From Entoloma clypeatum (lineage: Eukaryota; Basidiomycota; Agaricomycetes; Agaricales; Entolomataceae): DNA of 64,000 nucleotides. This document shows, in pieces, positions 46,733 to 58,587 of this stretch. Made by a program: the position numbers and the translations under genes. The notes below the pieces were generated by a model that was not told where the DNA came from, did no database searches, and worked only from the letters and a program-made list of their open reading frames with translations. The stretch covers positions 3,162,001-3,226,000 of the forward strand of contig OY751495.1 in NCBI GenBank assembly GCA_963565915.1, given 5' to 3'. Numbering within the stretch: position 1 is the first letter of the stretch; every line of letters starts with the position of its first letter.

Positions 46733-49700
46733 ATGCACTTTTATTCACGAATGTCACGACAATCTTCACCCGATCAGCCTCTCAATAATTCATCTCCGCC
46801 CAGCTCTCCGACTGGTCAGGGAGACGTTTCTGAACCACCATCGTCGTCCTTGGGTCGCCAAATGTCCAAATCGGACTCAGACGGCTACCCATCGTGGCTT
46901 CCGAAAAGACCACCACCTCCAGCGCCCGCCTCCACGTATCACTCCTCTGTCGGCATCCCCGACGTCGTACAAACCGAGTTGCTGGGGGGGCGCAAACCCA
47001 CACCGCGTTCTGTCCGCATCGTCAGTCTCCAAGACGCTGAGAAAGGCAGACGCGAGGCCACAGACGATACCCGCGTGGGGAACCTTCCCCGTGCCTGGTC
47101 AAGAGGCTCCGGCGCTGGTGTCTCTCCCGCTGTGTTTGCCTCTGGCAATATTGACTTTCGTCCACCACGGCCCAAGTTCCGCGCCAAGGGTCTCCACATA
47201 GAACTTCTGCGCAGCCCATCTGTGCTATCTCGGATCTACTTTTTTCTCTACCCCATTCTTGTCTTCGCCCACATTCCCCTGCAATCTTTTTTTGACTTCA
47301 ACACCGTGTTCATGTTGTTCCAGTACGTGGTCTTCTATTCCAGCGCTGGGTGTCATGCGTGATCTCCCACCCTCATTTAGAGTTTCAAAATATCCCAACG
47401 TTCAAAATACCGGTCTTCCTGGATCTGGCAAGAATTGGGCGCTAGGCACAGCGGCTTATGTTGCTTGCTGGTTTGCCTGGATTTTGGTCGTTTTCATTTT
47501 GTACGAGGTCGTCTTCAACTTTGTCCGGCGCTGGCGTGTCAGTAAGTAAACCCCTCGCCAACACTTCAGGACCCATCCTCATCTAACGTTTTTCCAACTC
47601 CAGAACGCCCTTTGATTCTTCCCATCTATCTTTCATCTTCCGCCTTCAATCTTGTCTCCATGACTTCCTATTCAAGCTTCTGCTTCCTTCACCATCTCAG
47701 GTTCTCTGCCTTTTTCGGCGAGAGCGGCAGCATCCGTGATGGCCTTGCCGAGACCTTCTGGTTCTACTCACAAAACCTGCCAACAGTCGCGCTGCTCATG
47801 CCGCGCGCCGGACTGGCGTTGGCGCTGCTGCTAGCATTTTCGACTCCTCAAGAAGCCGTCGTGGGGCTGGCCGGTGCCGGCATCCAGCAGCGGGACTCAA
47901 CATTCTTCCGCCAGCAAGACGGAGCTTTGACTGGCTACGCCAGAGGTGTACTCATCGTCAATGCTGCCTGGACTGCTTGGCGGATACTCGTTCTATTGAT
48001 TAGCTGGTAAGATCGAGGTTGTTTCATCACGGAAAGCCGATGTTCATTGTCCTCTTTTAGGGTCGGTCTGTGGGTTGTCAGTGGCCAAGGCTGCGCCGGG
48101 CTCTGTGGCCCAAGATATCGTTGGGAAGAGGAAGAGGCGGAGAAGCGTCTATCGTCCTACAGCGAGGCGGGTTCCGACACCGATGTCATCCCTTGGACCT
48201 GGCGAGAGTGCACTCGCATCAGGGTTCAAGAGGCGTACGACTTTTGCGTGACTGTACGGCCCTCTTTACGATGGAGTGGCAAGAAAGAGGCTTCAGAAGG
48301 GAGCGAGTTACCGAAACAACGCGCCAAGGGGCCAGAGCAGCCCTTTGACGGCTTGGAACGGGTCCTGGCTGCTGTCGGGTTACCCTCCGCGCCTCCTCCC
48401 GCCAAACGTGGTGCTCTTTCAGAAGACTTCTTCGAGACCCCCAAGGATGCCTTTTCACCAACGGATTTGTCAGAGGTTATCCCCAAGGTTGCGAGACGCT
48501 CGTCAAAGGACAAACAGGTCGCGGGTCCTTCTGCACCGCTCCTGTCGTTGCCATATCCGTTCGCCGCCCCGGGGGCACGTGCTTCTTCTGCGGACAAGGT
48601 CCCTTTCCCTCCTTCGCCTGTACCCAGTCGTACGAGGAAGGGAGCAACTTCCACTGAAAGTGGAAGTGGGAGTGGGACCTCAAGCAGCGGCAGCACCGAT
48701 GATGATGATGAAGATGAAGAGGATGAAGATGAAGATGAAGAGGATGAGAATGACGTGATGAGCGAAGAGCCATCGACAGGTCGTGCATCCGGGTCCATGT
48801 CCAGTCTCGGACACCCCGTCAACTCAAGATACCCGTTCCAGTTCCGTCGGCCAGGGAGGGGCAACAGCATCTCCTCCGGTGCAGCTTCGCACATGACTCC
48901 TTCAAGTAACCCTCGCTCGATGCAGTCTCGCATATCACAAGGCACACAGTCGACGGGCAACCGTGAATCGTCGGACTCGCACTCACCACGGTCACAGGCA
49001 ACTTCAGGTTCGGATGTCATTCCGCTTAGCCCAACGAGCGGGATCCCTCTACCTCCACGACACCCACAACAAGGGCAGGGACGTGGTCGTGGAAGACAAC
49101 GAGCTGGTACTGTTCCTGCTGCCTCAGCTCCACCCGCACCTGTTGCATTCCCCATGACCGATAGACATCGTGATCAGAGGCATTCGGACGGGGACGCTGT
49201 AGGCTCTCCTGGTGTCGGGTCTGATGAGGGCCACGAGCTGTTGCAGGATCACGCATCGGACACCTCGCATTCGGAAGCATCCCATTCAGAAGAGCAGGAT
49301 GACGTTGTCGGTCTCTTGTCCTCTGCTGCACCCAGCCCCAAGACGTCCCTCTTCCGCAGGGCGAGCAACCTTTCCTTGCACCGAGCACAGGGCTCCAGGT
49401 CCAGCTCCAATTCCCGCACCAACTCACATTCGTCATCGCCTGGGTCTCGCGCCAACTCGATACAAGCGTCCGTCCGGTCTCGCGCCCAATCCATGTTGCA
49501 GAACATCGGGATTGCATCCCAGTCTTCACTGGAACTGATACAGACTGTCATCCGATCCAGAGCAAACTCCTCCATGGCGAGACTCGAGGAGGACTCGATG
49601 TACTCTTCCGGTTCGCATTCGAGATCAGGGAGCGGGTCTGTGCCGAGCGTCAATGAGAACAACACGTTTGGAGTGCCGATGAGGAGACCGTGGGCTCTTG

Positions 49701-50128
49701 CTCCCCTTGGAGCCCAGGAAGCGGTGGAGGAGGAAGAGCCTGGGAGCGTGCCGCATACGCCCCTGCCGCACCAGGGTCTACACGAGTCGCATTCCACCCT
49801 CTCGTTTGGCTCGCCCGCGACGATGATGCCTGCGTCGCGGTCGTCGTCTGAAGGGACACCTGCAATCCATATGGCGACTGCGCCGTCGAGTCCTGTTGAT
49901 GTCCCGCGGAACTGGGGCCGGGACCGGGAGCGGCTGGATATCATGAGTGCATCCACCTCGAGTGGGAGCCCCGCTGGGATCAGCACGGCTGCTCAGTCGT
50001 TTGTGACGGCGCCTGCTACGCTGGCGGAGTCTACGGAGTCGGGTGGTGGACGGACAGTGTCGAGTTGGGGTGATCTTTCTCACTTGATTGACCGTGCGGA
50101 TGGAACGTGGAGGCCTGCACCTGTTTGA
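46733..50128 (+). CDS. Five-TM orphan with long Ser-rich acidic tail, 1073 aa
   Basis: Four exons, 46733-47322, 47381-47541, 47604-48006 and 48061-50128, with introns of 54-62 nt and 1074 codons in frame. Met at 46751 is an equally good start. The N-terminal 165 residues are Ser/Pro-rich. Five hydrophobic segments follow, including IYFFLYPILVFAHIPL, AYVACWFAWILVVFILYEVV, IYLSSSAFNLVSMTSYSSF and LMPRAGLALALLLAF; the last spans the exon 3-4 joint (RILVLLISWVGLWVV). The tail of about 650 residues is low-complexity, with a run of Asp/Glu near 48700-48760 and many Ser-Arg-Ala-Asn-Ser-like repeats. It resembles an agaricomycete-wide unnamed membrane family; database names for it tend to reflect the Ser-rich tail only. 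No function can be assigned. Confidence 0.7.
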
Positions 50129-50135
50129 TGAACCT

Positions 50136-50172
<37 letters not shown>

Positions 50173-50756
50173 AAAGCCGAAGGGAACATGGCTGCTTTGC
50201 CTTTGCTTTGCAATGCTAGATTTGTGGAAAAGCCTTCCCTTTTTTTTTTTTACGGATTTTCGGTCTCTTTTTTCGTTATCTGTAAATATCTATCTCACGA
50301 GTCTCATTTTACTTACCTAGGTCCATTCCTCATCGTCCTCCCTATCCCCCTCTTCCCCTTCCCCTTCCCCCCTTCATCCTGCTCGCTGCCCTGCCCCTTG
50401 TTTTTCTCGCGATACATAGTTCCTCTCCATGACGCCGTCCATTTTTCCATCAATGACCTAATTACTGAAACGCATTCTTACCCTACTTACCCACCCATGT
50501 CTCTGTTCTCTTTCTCCCTTTCGCGACGTGCGAAACCTGACTGTTTCTCTCCGGTTTTCTTTTCTCCATTGCAACATCACTTACCATTTCCACATTCACA
50601 AAGACACTTCTAATTCTTTTCATTTTCCTCCATGATTGTTCCCCCCCCCCCTTTTACAGAGTGTAGTAATCAGAGCATCATTTGTTTTTTCTGCGTCGTC
50701 GCGATGTCTTGAAGTCGATGTTTGATGTGTAAAGTCATAGGTCCATTCTTTGCCAA
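50129..50756. other. Intergenic, 628 bp
   Basis: Pyrimidine-rich and probably untranslated sequence between two same-strand genes. It contains the GAT microsatellite below and a run of C near 50641-50652. Confidence 0.5.
50136..50171 (+). repeat. Trinucleotide (GAT)n microsatellite
   Basis: About eleven to twelve gat units directly after the stop codon of the five-TM gene, in its 3' untranslated region. Confidence 0.95.
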
Positions 50757-52732
50757 ATGGGGAACTGGTCAACAACGTCATCTGTTGATCCGGGTTATCC
50801 CGTGGTTAATGCCTCTCCACCTCATCCAATGGTGTCCTTGACAAATCTTCCGTCAGAAATCTTGATCGCAATATTGAATCAGTTGGACTACGTCTCCATC
50901 TTACAATGTTCCTCGGTGACACTGCCCTCCCTCCCCCTCCCCCCCCCCCCCATTCAATCTTGTACATGGCAGATTCTGAACCGTCATATCCGTTCGTTTT
51001 TTTTTTTTTTGTAGGTATGCAGTCGCTTCAACAAAACGATAAGAGAAACTTCGGAACTCCAATATACTGTCGAGCTTGGTCTAGCTGGGATGTCGGACAA
51101 CCCCACCACCACCACCACCACCACCAGTCTTGCTCCCGCTGAACGTCTTGCCCGACTACGAGATTGGCGCACTGCCTGGGCGAGCCTTGACTGGAAGACG
51201 AGGTCCATCGTCAAATTAAATGGACTGTGCCATGCTTATGAACTCGTTGGAGGGGTCTTTGTCAAAGGGGCTATTGGTGGAGGAGATTTTGTGGAATCTT
51301 GGCTGCCCTCGACTGTTGGAAGTGGTCACCAAGTCCATCGGGATGACCTGCTGATCGACGCCAGAGATTTTGCCATGGATCCGGCGCAGGATCTTATCGT
51401 GTTCATAGTGGATAACGTGTGAGTCCCCCCCCCCCCGGTTTTTTTTGTTTTTGTTTTTGTTTTGGAATGGTGGTGATGAAGGCCCGTTTTACAGTAGCCC
51501 GTTTGCGATGTTCAACCAAGCAGGGATTGTTAGGCTGTATATACGAACTCTCTCGACACATGTAAATCACCCCGACGCACATCAACCCGACCTCGAATTC
51601 CTTGTGTCCCCGAGCTCTACATATGGCACATTTATTCGAAGCATCTTGATGCAGGTCGCAGATGATATCGTGGCTGTTCTGATCAGCACGGGGTGTCACC
51701 GACTTCTCATTTGGAACTGGAAGGAGGGTTTCCTCATCAGCGTTCGTGGTGACCCATTAAAAAAATGACAGTCTACTACAAATGCTGACTTTGCCCGCAG
51801 GATTCTGCGGAGCCTGGAAATTCTCTTCCATACCAGATTGCGGACTTTTCGTTGATCAGCTCTCGGGCGTATATCTTGACGACGGTCGAATCTCCTGGAT
51901 ATATTCACATAAACTATTTCGATTCAAAGCCAGGATCTCATCGTGTCGCGCTGGCCCGTCTTTGTCTCCCTGAAGTTTTGGGTAACGTCGCGGTGGGACG
52001 GTTGACCGTGCATACGGGTCCGTTCGAGACGCCGTCTTCGAGCTTGCCTTTTGTGACGTCTCCAGACTCTCGGATCCATGTCATATCGATCCGATATGAG
52101 GTCGGCGCGAACCTTTCCTTTGATTACCGCCTGTTTGTCCACAATCGCACGTTCCTCTCGTATGTTGCGGATTATGTGGAAGACGAAACATCGTGGGGTC
52201 GAGGGATTGGCTGGTATTTTTGGGGGCCTAGCGCCACTCGTATGATTGAGGATGATGTTCCTTCCTCGTGGCTCCGGTACGCAACAAGTTTTCAAAGCAT
52301 CGAATGTCAACGGTTATTCTATCCCATTTAGTTATGTTCACGGACAACGGGTCGTTCTTCCGCAAGGCCGCCTTGATACTCGGCCCAAGACATTGCAGGT
52401 GTTGGATTTCAACGTACATCCTTCACAGACCTCGGAGCATACTGTTCACAGCGACTGTATCGCCAAAAGGATAGTAGATATAGATACGAAACCCTGCACC
52501 ATCGCGGGAGGTTTAGTATTTCAAAGGGAGGTGACAACGAGGCTCCCGTATACGGTCACGACGCGTGTCGTTCCTGAATCATATTCGTCGTATATGATAG
52601 ACGGGGAACGGATTATTGGGCTCAAGGTTTATCAATTTTTTAACATCTTTTTACTTGCGAGGAACTCATTCTCCACAGGCCGGAGGACACGGTGACGAGG
52701 AGTTGAGGGAGTTGCATGTCTTTACGTTCTGA
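50757..52732 (+). CDS. F-box protein, 544 aa
   Basis: Six exons: 50757-50915, 51015-51418, 51495-51741, 51801-52276, 52332-52626 and 52679-52732. They give 545 codons. The F-box is at about residues 25-65: LTNLPSEILIAILNQLDYVS, then ILQCSSVCSRFNKTI across intron 1. Met 25 (at 50829) is an alternative start. The rest has a repeated beta-strand look (DLIVFIVDN, RLLIWNWKEG, SRIHVISIRYE) and ends in HVFTF, a layout common in mushroom F-box proteins with a degenerate propeller-like region. It would act as a substrate receptor of an SCF ubiquitin ligase. Introns 1 and 2 contain long C and T runs, and intron 3 uses a weak gttcgt donor; this model is the least certain there. Confidence 0.75.
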
Positions 52733-53069
52733 ATTTTTTGTTTTCATGTGAAAGGTTTCGTCTCTGGTACTTGCCGATGTGAGTGGGGGGCTTTTTTGGT
52801 CCAGGTCAATTTGAGGATCAGGGTAACAAACGATTGCATCGTTCAATAACTAGTTAACTAGGTATCACCACCAGAGTTGCTCTTGCGTTCACTGGCATCT
52901 ATATAACCCTAAACATCCTGCGGAAATGGACGGTGATCTCCCAAAGATATGGATGAAGCTTAAGCTTCAGAGAGATCGATATCCAAGGAAGCCTAAATTT
53001 TTATACCCCATGACCTACGCCGCCTACGCACTTTTATATCCTCTTCATATTAAAAGGCGCCATCGAATT

Positions 53070-53177
53070 TCATGATATGACGGCGGGCCGCCCGAGTTTA
53101 TGCAGATGACTGGCGGTGTGAGTGCCCTGCTGAATTTTACTGGCTGAGAGCTTGCTCTCACCACAGATGACGGTGGA
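53070..53177 (-). pseudogene. Relic of an Argonaute PIWI domain
   Basis: The minus strand reads STVI...SKLSASKIQQGTHTASHLH. This parallels YTVVYDQNKLQADEIQQGTHTASYLY in the Argonaute at 36956-40523. About 25 bases around cagcagggcactcacaccgc are the same in both. Only some 35 codons are left, the following segment is scrambled, and no catalytic Asp is present. Confidence 0.7.
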
Positions 53178-53732
53178 ATTTAATGGGTAGCTTTCATGCT
53201 GTTTTTGGATCCACTGGTCCACCCTGAGAAGGTAGTCAAACTGACGAAAACCCATTAAAGCAATGTGGAAAATAGATAAAATGTCCGTGGTCATCGTCGA
53301 TAGGGGGGGTTCTGTGGAATCCATTTACCTCTCACATCAGATAGTTGACAAGCCTTCAGCTACTTATGCGATGCACGGAATACGGAGTCACTCTTCGGAC
53401 AAGGGATCTGAAAGAAAGTCCAGACTGTTTCCACCAGCTGAACAAGACGGTTGTTGTTCGGGGATTCGGGCAGAGCGGGATTGCCTAATTTAGAGAACAA
53501 TCAACAATCGGCAAGATCCGCGTCGGGGTTCGGCTGTCGCTTGTCAGCAACCCGACTCATCGCGGCTGCCATCGCTCCCGACGCTGCGTTTCGTCGTCGA
53601 CTGTGTCCTATAAGGTCGACGAAAGGCTAGCTGGGTTCACCTAAAGATTATGCTTGATCATACTGGTGAGTGGGCGCTTTGACCTCGGTGGACCATGTGG
53701 CTCATGAACAATGGATGGCCAAGCGGGGACAG

Positions 53733-53740
53733 TTTATAAA
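53733..53740 (+). promoter_or_regulatory. TATA-like box
   Basis: tttataaa stands 67 bp before the ATG at 53807. It argues that the in-frame Met at 53711 is not the start. Confidence 0.45.
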
Positions 53741-53806
53741 CAATTACTTGAACCCACCGCCCCCAACCAACTCTCTACAAAAGACATTTCTCTCACCTCG
53801 CAAGAT

Positions 53807-55155
53807 ATGCGCAGCTTCTCCGTCCTTGGCCCTTATAACCTCAATATCTCTCTCTCAACAGTCCTCCCTGGAGATTTCTCGATCTCGTTCCCCAAGACCC
53901 GTCGTGCTAGCTCAGAACCCATCCGCGATTCCGCATCAAAGAATACTCGGGAAAACTTTGCCGAACACTATACCATGGCCATTTCAGATGAAGAGGTAAG
54001 CGTTTTCCTGGTCAGTAACGCTAAGATTTACTAACAGTCAGCCAGGAATCCCAGCAAGCACGGGCACCATCCCCAACCCCAACAGAAATAGACGACCCAG
54101 AACCCGAAGCAATTCTTGAAGATCTCAAACGACTCGGTATCAAAGTCCGGGACTATGCATACCCCCAATCCACCGATCCTGGTCCATCCCAAGCGGAACC
54201 CGCCACATCTGCCTACGCAGCGCCAACCTCGTCCCCGTCCTCATCGAACCCGATGTATGGGAATGCCGCCACGGAGGTATTTGACCAATACAAGGGCATC
54301 GCCGAGTTCGAGTTCCGCCTGCGGCAGGATCCCCGGACATACCCCATTCAGGGCAAGACCCTCCGGCGGCTCCTCGACCTCGGCTGGGCCTCGATGGGCG
54401 AGTGCAAACAGCGCCTGCACCAGATGGACTGGGAGGCGATGAAGGACTACGACGCCGTGGCATCAGAGTACCCCTGGAAGCCCTGTAAATGGAGCACCGT
54501 CCCCGACGCTGTGGAGCGCGAGCAGCTTTTGGCGTCGCGCGGGGCTTACTTTGTCGGGGTGGATCGCGTTCGGTGGCAGATGGAGGCATTGGAGGAGCGG
54601 GAAGCACGAGAGCGTGTGTTGGTCGAGGAGGCGGAGGAACGGATGCGGATCATGGAGGAGAAGCGGCAGGCGGAGGTGGCGGCGATGGCACCGTTAATGA
54701 ACGAGCATGAGGAGTCGTTGATGATGGAGCTCGAGGCCCTGCCGTTGTCCAAGAAACGCGGGCTGGAGCGGTCCGCGTCTACCCCTAGCTGCCCCTCGAA
54801 TAGCGCTTGTCAATCCTTTTCTGTCGCTGCTGGACCCAAGCGTGCACGTCTCGACGGCCAGACATCGGCGTTGGGGTCTGCGACGACGAAACCTCTCCCT
54901 GTTCCGCCTGCGCCGCCGAAGCAGTACCCGGCCCCGCTGTCGTCGTATGATCCGGCCCTATACCCCGAGGCGGCGAGTGTGATCGGGGCGGAGGCGCGTC
55001 CGCCGTTGCCGCCTCAAAGAGAAGACACGCCGCCGCTGGACAGTGGCGAGTCGGATGGGGAGAGTGCACTGGCTGGGAATGGGCATCCATTGCAGCGCAG
55101 GAGGAAGGGGTTGAAACGGTCGTTGAGTCGCACGCAGACCTTTACGCAGCTATAG
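53807..55155 (+). CDS. Orphan nuclear-type protein with coiled coil, 432 aa
   Basis: Two exons, 53807-53995 and 54046-55155, with a 50-nt gtaagc...ccag intron and 433 codons. The start MRSFSVLG follows a TATA-like box. There is an ordered block at about residues 130-220 (FEFRLRQDPRTYPIQGKTLR, DLGWASMGECKQRLHQMDWE). Next is a charged helix likely to form a coiled coil (EEREARERVLVEEAEERMR). A disordered Pro-rich C-terminus ends with a basic stretch (RRRKGLKRSLSR) that could be a nuclear signal. No named domain is recognised, and the function is unknown. Confidence 0.65.
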
Positions 55156-55836
55156 CTTGCATTCGATGTGTGATGAATGTCTCCTCCTTTAATACTTTTT
55201 GTGTACTAATGAATGTTTCCTATTTATTACCAGCCTGTTCTATGTGTACATTCTGACTTGATGCTGTGGATTTGAAGCTTGGTTTTTTGTGGACACGATC
55301 TTAATGTTATCCCTTTTTCTTCAATGGAATGAATCAATGGGATGGCTTGAGCGATTCTTGAAGGAAGCTGAGTATTACAGTTTGTTCTTGAATTTACCAT
55401 CACATTGAGCATTAAAAAAGTTCACGAGGAACAAAACATGGGTTCAACCTGTCATAGATATGTCAACAACGTGAAATGATGTGAAATGTGGCAACGAGGT
55501 GAGCCAGTTATTTACGGGTGGCTCAACGGATTGAGCCATTGACTGGTACGTCGTGTATGGGCTTGCAAGCTTGAACCTTGGACTTGCTCTTCTTTGGTCT
55601 TCCAGGATTACTCGAAAATAAATGTGGGTTATTTTTGACTTGCACAGAAATAGCATAAGTATCAAAAATAGCAGCGGATCAGACGCATACAGATATCAGA
55701 CTCATTAACGCCCTGGCGATGGGATATGATATATATGTGCCGTCAACAACAATCTTCTCTCTTCTCCTCCCCTCCCCGCTTCGTCTCTTGATTCCCCCCC
55801 ACGCTCGCTACCAGTTCCCCTCCCTTCGTATTCACC
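55156..55836. other. Intergenic, 681 bp
   Basis: 3' region of the previous gene and promoter of the next. A TATA-like tatgatatatat lies about 100 bp before the ATG at 55837. Confidence 0.5.
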
Positions 55837-57514
55837 ATGCTGCGCTCTTTTGCCTCAGCGACGGCTGTTCTCGCCGCTGCCGTCATCCACACCGCTTCGG
55901 CCCAGACGACGACGTTCCCCCAGGGTGTCCTCGCCTCAGGTACGATGGGACCGAACAACCCACCAGAACCCACCATGGGCACATCAATCAACCAGACGTC
56001 ATACGCCCGCTTGCTGAGCGTCAACTCCATCGATGTATCTTGCCTCCTTTAAACCTTGTCGCCTGCCGCCAAACTGATTTGGTACACTAGGATTTCTGTC
56101 TATTCGCGCCTCCCACGATGCAGAACATTTCGGACTCTGAGGTGACTCCCCAATTCGATTGGGGATGTGCGGAAGTTCTGATATTTCCGAAATAGACCTT
56201 TGAAGTTGCTTGGTGTACACAGCCACGGAACAACGCTCGTGTCATCCCCGATGGCACTCTTACTGGCCTTTCATTCCTCAAAACAGGCAGGGCTCTTTTT
56301 TTTTTTTCACCGCCACATGGAACGTTTCTAATTTTCCTCCCTCCAGACTTTTACGTCCAAGTTTATGGTTACGGAGACTTTACAAAATTGAACATTCCTT
56401 ACGGAGACTACGGAGGGTACGTCTGCTCAACGTCTGGTGATGACGGCAAATTTTGAATATGATTCAGTGAGCTCGATCCCCACGGAGCCTATGGCAGCGG
56501 CAACCCCGTCGGCGGAAACGTTACCTCGAACATCACGGGCAGCAACCAGCATTTCCAAGAATGGATGGTACGATGACCTACTGTCTCTGTAGTGTTCGAC
56601 GCTGATAGCCTGACACCCGGCAGTTGTACATAGTACATGCGGTTTTTTCAACTCGCATGATGGGAGCACGATGAAGCTAACACCCCGCGCTTCCGCTCTA
56701 GGATTACAACCAGTTCTGTCTCCGTGTCTGCACGAACGCCAACTCGACGTACAGCGCCGAAGCCATGTGCTGGCACGAGCTCGACGAAATGGGATGCCAA
56801 TTCGTCATGCCCGGAAACTACAATTTTAACAACACATTGTGAGAACTCCTCCCCTCCTCCATGATTCATCCGTCTCGAAAATTCATCGCCTAATCTCCCA
56901 CAGCGAATCATGCGATGCCGAGGTTGCGTGTAAGTAGTCCCTGGCCCAATTCATCGCCGCAAAACCAAAAAGAAAAAACGAAAAAAAAAAAACTGACTTG
57001 TATCGTTTCCCACAGACCCACCAGGCTGGTACCCCGCCGCCACCGTCTCCGGCAGCACCACCTTCTCCGAGTTCGCGCAATACTTCACCGGCCAAAACCC
57101 CGACGGCAGCGGCTACACCGTCGGGGACACTATTACCCCTGCGGCGCCGTACATGACCCCCTCGTCCAGCAACTGCGACACCACCGCGACGGTCAGCAAC
57201 GGCATTGCCCTCAACCTCCTCGGCGTCACTGGCTCGGCGCCCAGCGGGCCTGCCGCGACCGGCGCAAGTGGTGTGTATCTCCTTTCCCCCATCTCTCTTT
57301 CTCTCTCTCTCTCAGTGGAAGATCGCTGATGATGTCATCATCATCAGCTTCGAGGACGGCCGGAACAACGAAGCAGACGGGAGCTGCTTCTGCTAACAGC
57401 AGCACCGGCAGTTCGAACGGTGCGAGTCGTGCTTCGTCGCAAGGGCAGGTGTACCCGTTGGTCACATTCTTCGCTCTCTTCTCTGGGCTTGCTGCCGTTG
57501 TGCTCTTCCATTAG
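55837..57514 (+). CDS. Secreted GPI-anchored glycoprotein (DFCL-type family), 355 aa
   Basis: Nine exons: 55837-56034, 56091-56141, 56223-56286, 56347-56416, 56468-56567, 56702-56838, 56904-56929, 57016-57270 and 57348-57514. Together they give 356 codons. A signal peptide (MLRSFASATAVLAAAVIHTA) opens the protein. Family hallmarks are DFCLFAPP, VIPDGTLTGLSFLKTDFYVQ, YGDFTKLNIPYGDYGGELDP and the Cys-rich FCLRVCTN...MCWHELDEMGC. A Ser/Thr-rich stalk and a C-terminal hydrophobic tail (LVTFFALFSGLAAVVLF) suggest a GPI anchor. Database relatives in mushrooms are often named macrophage-activating glycoprotein; their role in the fungus is unknown. Intron 3 uses a GC donor (acag|gcaggg). Confidence 0.8.
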
Positions 57515-58587
57515 TTGTTGTGTCGCTTTGTCCGGAACTTTAAAAAAAAAACTTTTGTATATGGACTCTTTGATTTATACCCTAGATCTCACTGTTCTTT
57601 TTTTTTTCCAACTTAAGTACTGATAAAATGATAATATTAACGTTTGGGTACGCTTTACCGTTCTGGATATAAAAACCGGGGCGATTCTTTGAACCGGAAA
57701 AAACTATCTCTTAAGCGCCGTTGTGTGCGGTCGAGAACCTTGGGGGTTGTCAGCGTTGTCAGACCGAACCCATTTGTATCGGATCGTCTTGATCTTATGC
57801 GACGGCTTCGAGCTTGGAAGAGGTTTGGAATAACTCCTGTCGCAAGTGTGTGTATGTTCAATTGGTAGCTTTTCGGGGTTCAACCGATTTCCATTGGATT
57901 TCCAGGCTCCCGCAATCGAACATTGTCTGGTTTCGAGACTAGGTGTACCTTCACCTGTAGGCGACATGTTGAGCGCAGTGTTACGTCGATAAAATCGGAC
58001 ATTGCGAGGTCAGGAGTGATTGGTACGATGCTAGAGTGGTGGTGGGGGGGGGGGGGGCTTTGAGTTTGCTTTGGGTGACCACTGGGGAATTATATATATT
58101 GTCCTTCAGAAGCTGCTGAATGGGGGGTGTCGCGTCGACATGTCGTTCTTCCTTTCGACATGGAAACTTATAAACTTATGAAGGTGGACGTTCATATCAT
58201 TGGCAAGGGTTACTAGAGGAAGGAACTCGGACGAAGAAGCAACGTCTCAGTGGAGTACCCACCAGATAAGATCAAGTTAGTATCGGGGGAGAGCCTTTCA
58301 GAGATTGGCTAGAGGCCAAGCGGGTAGAAAAGCTGGATTGGGCGTCACAGTTGCGCAGTAGATTGTGCGATGCCGTGTTGGAGCAATAATGTCATCTGAC
58401 CTTGATTTCTAGGGCCATAGTTTGGTATCGCTCGATGGACAACTTGAATGAATGAAGATCTTCTAATCGAAGGTTGCCCAGGCTAAACGTGGAATGGTCA
58501 TTGGCGATGCCACACATCCCCAGGATGCTAGAGGCGCTGTACGGATGGACATAAGAGACGAACGTAGCGATCCAAACCCATATATGA
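57515..58587. other. Intergenic, 1.07 kb, between convergent genes
   Basis: 3' regions of the glycoprotein and phosphatase genes. There is a G run near 58045. No gene is recognised. Confidence 0.5.

Larger units (their letters stand above)
52733..53806. other. Intergenic with an Argonaute relic
   Basis: No intact gene. It holds the relic at 53070-53177 and, at the right end, the promoter of the next gene. Confidence 0.5.

Noticed and set aside
48226..49155. 309-codon open frame on the minus strand
   Set aside because: It lies opposite the Ser-rich tail of the five-TM protein and reads as low-complexity complement of Ser/Asp codons.
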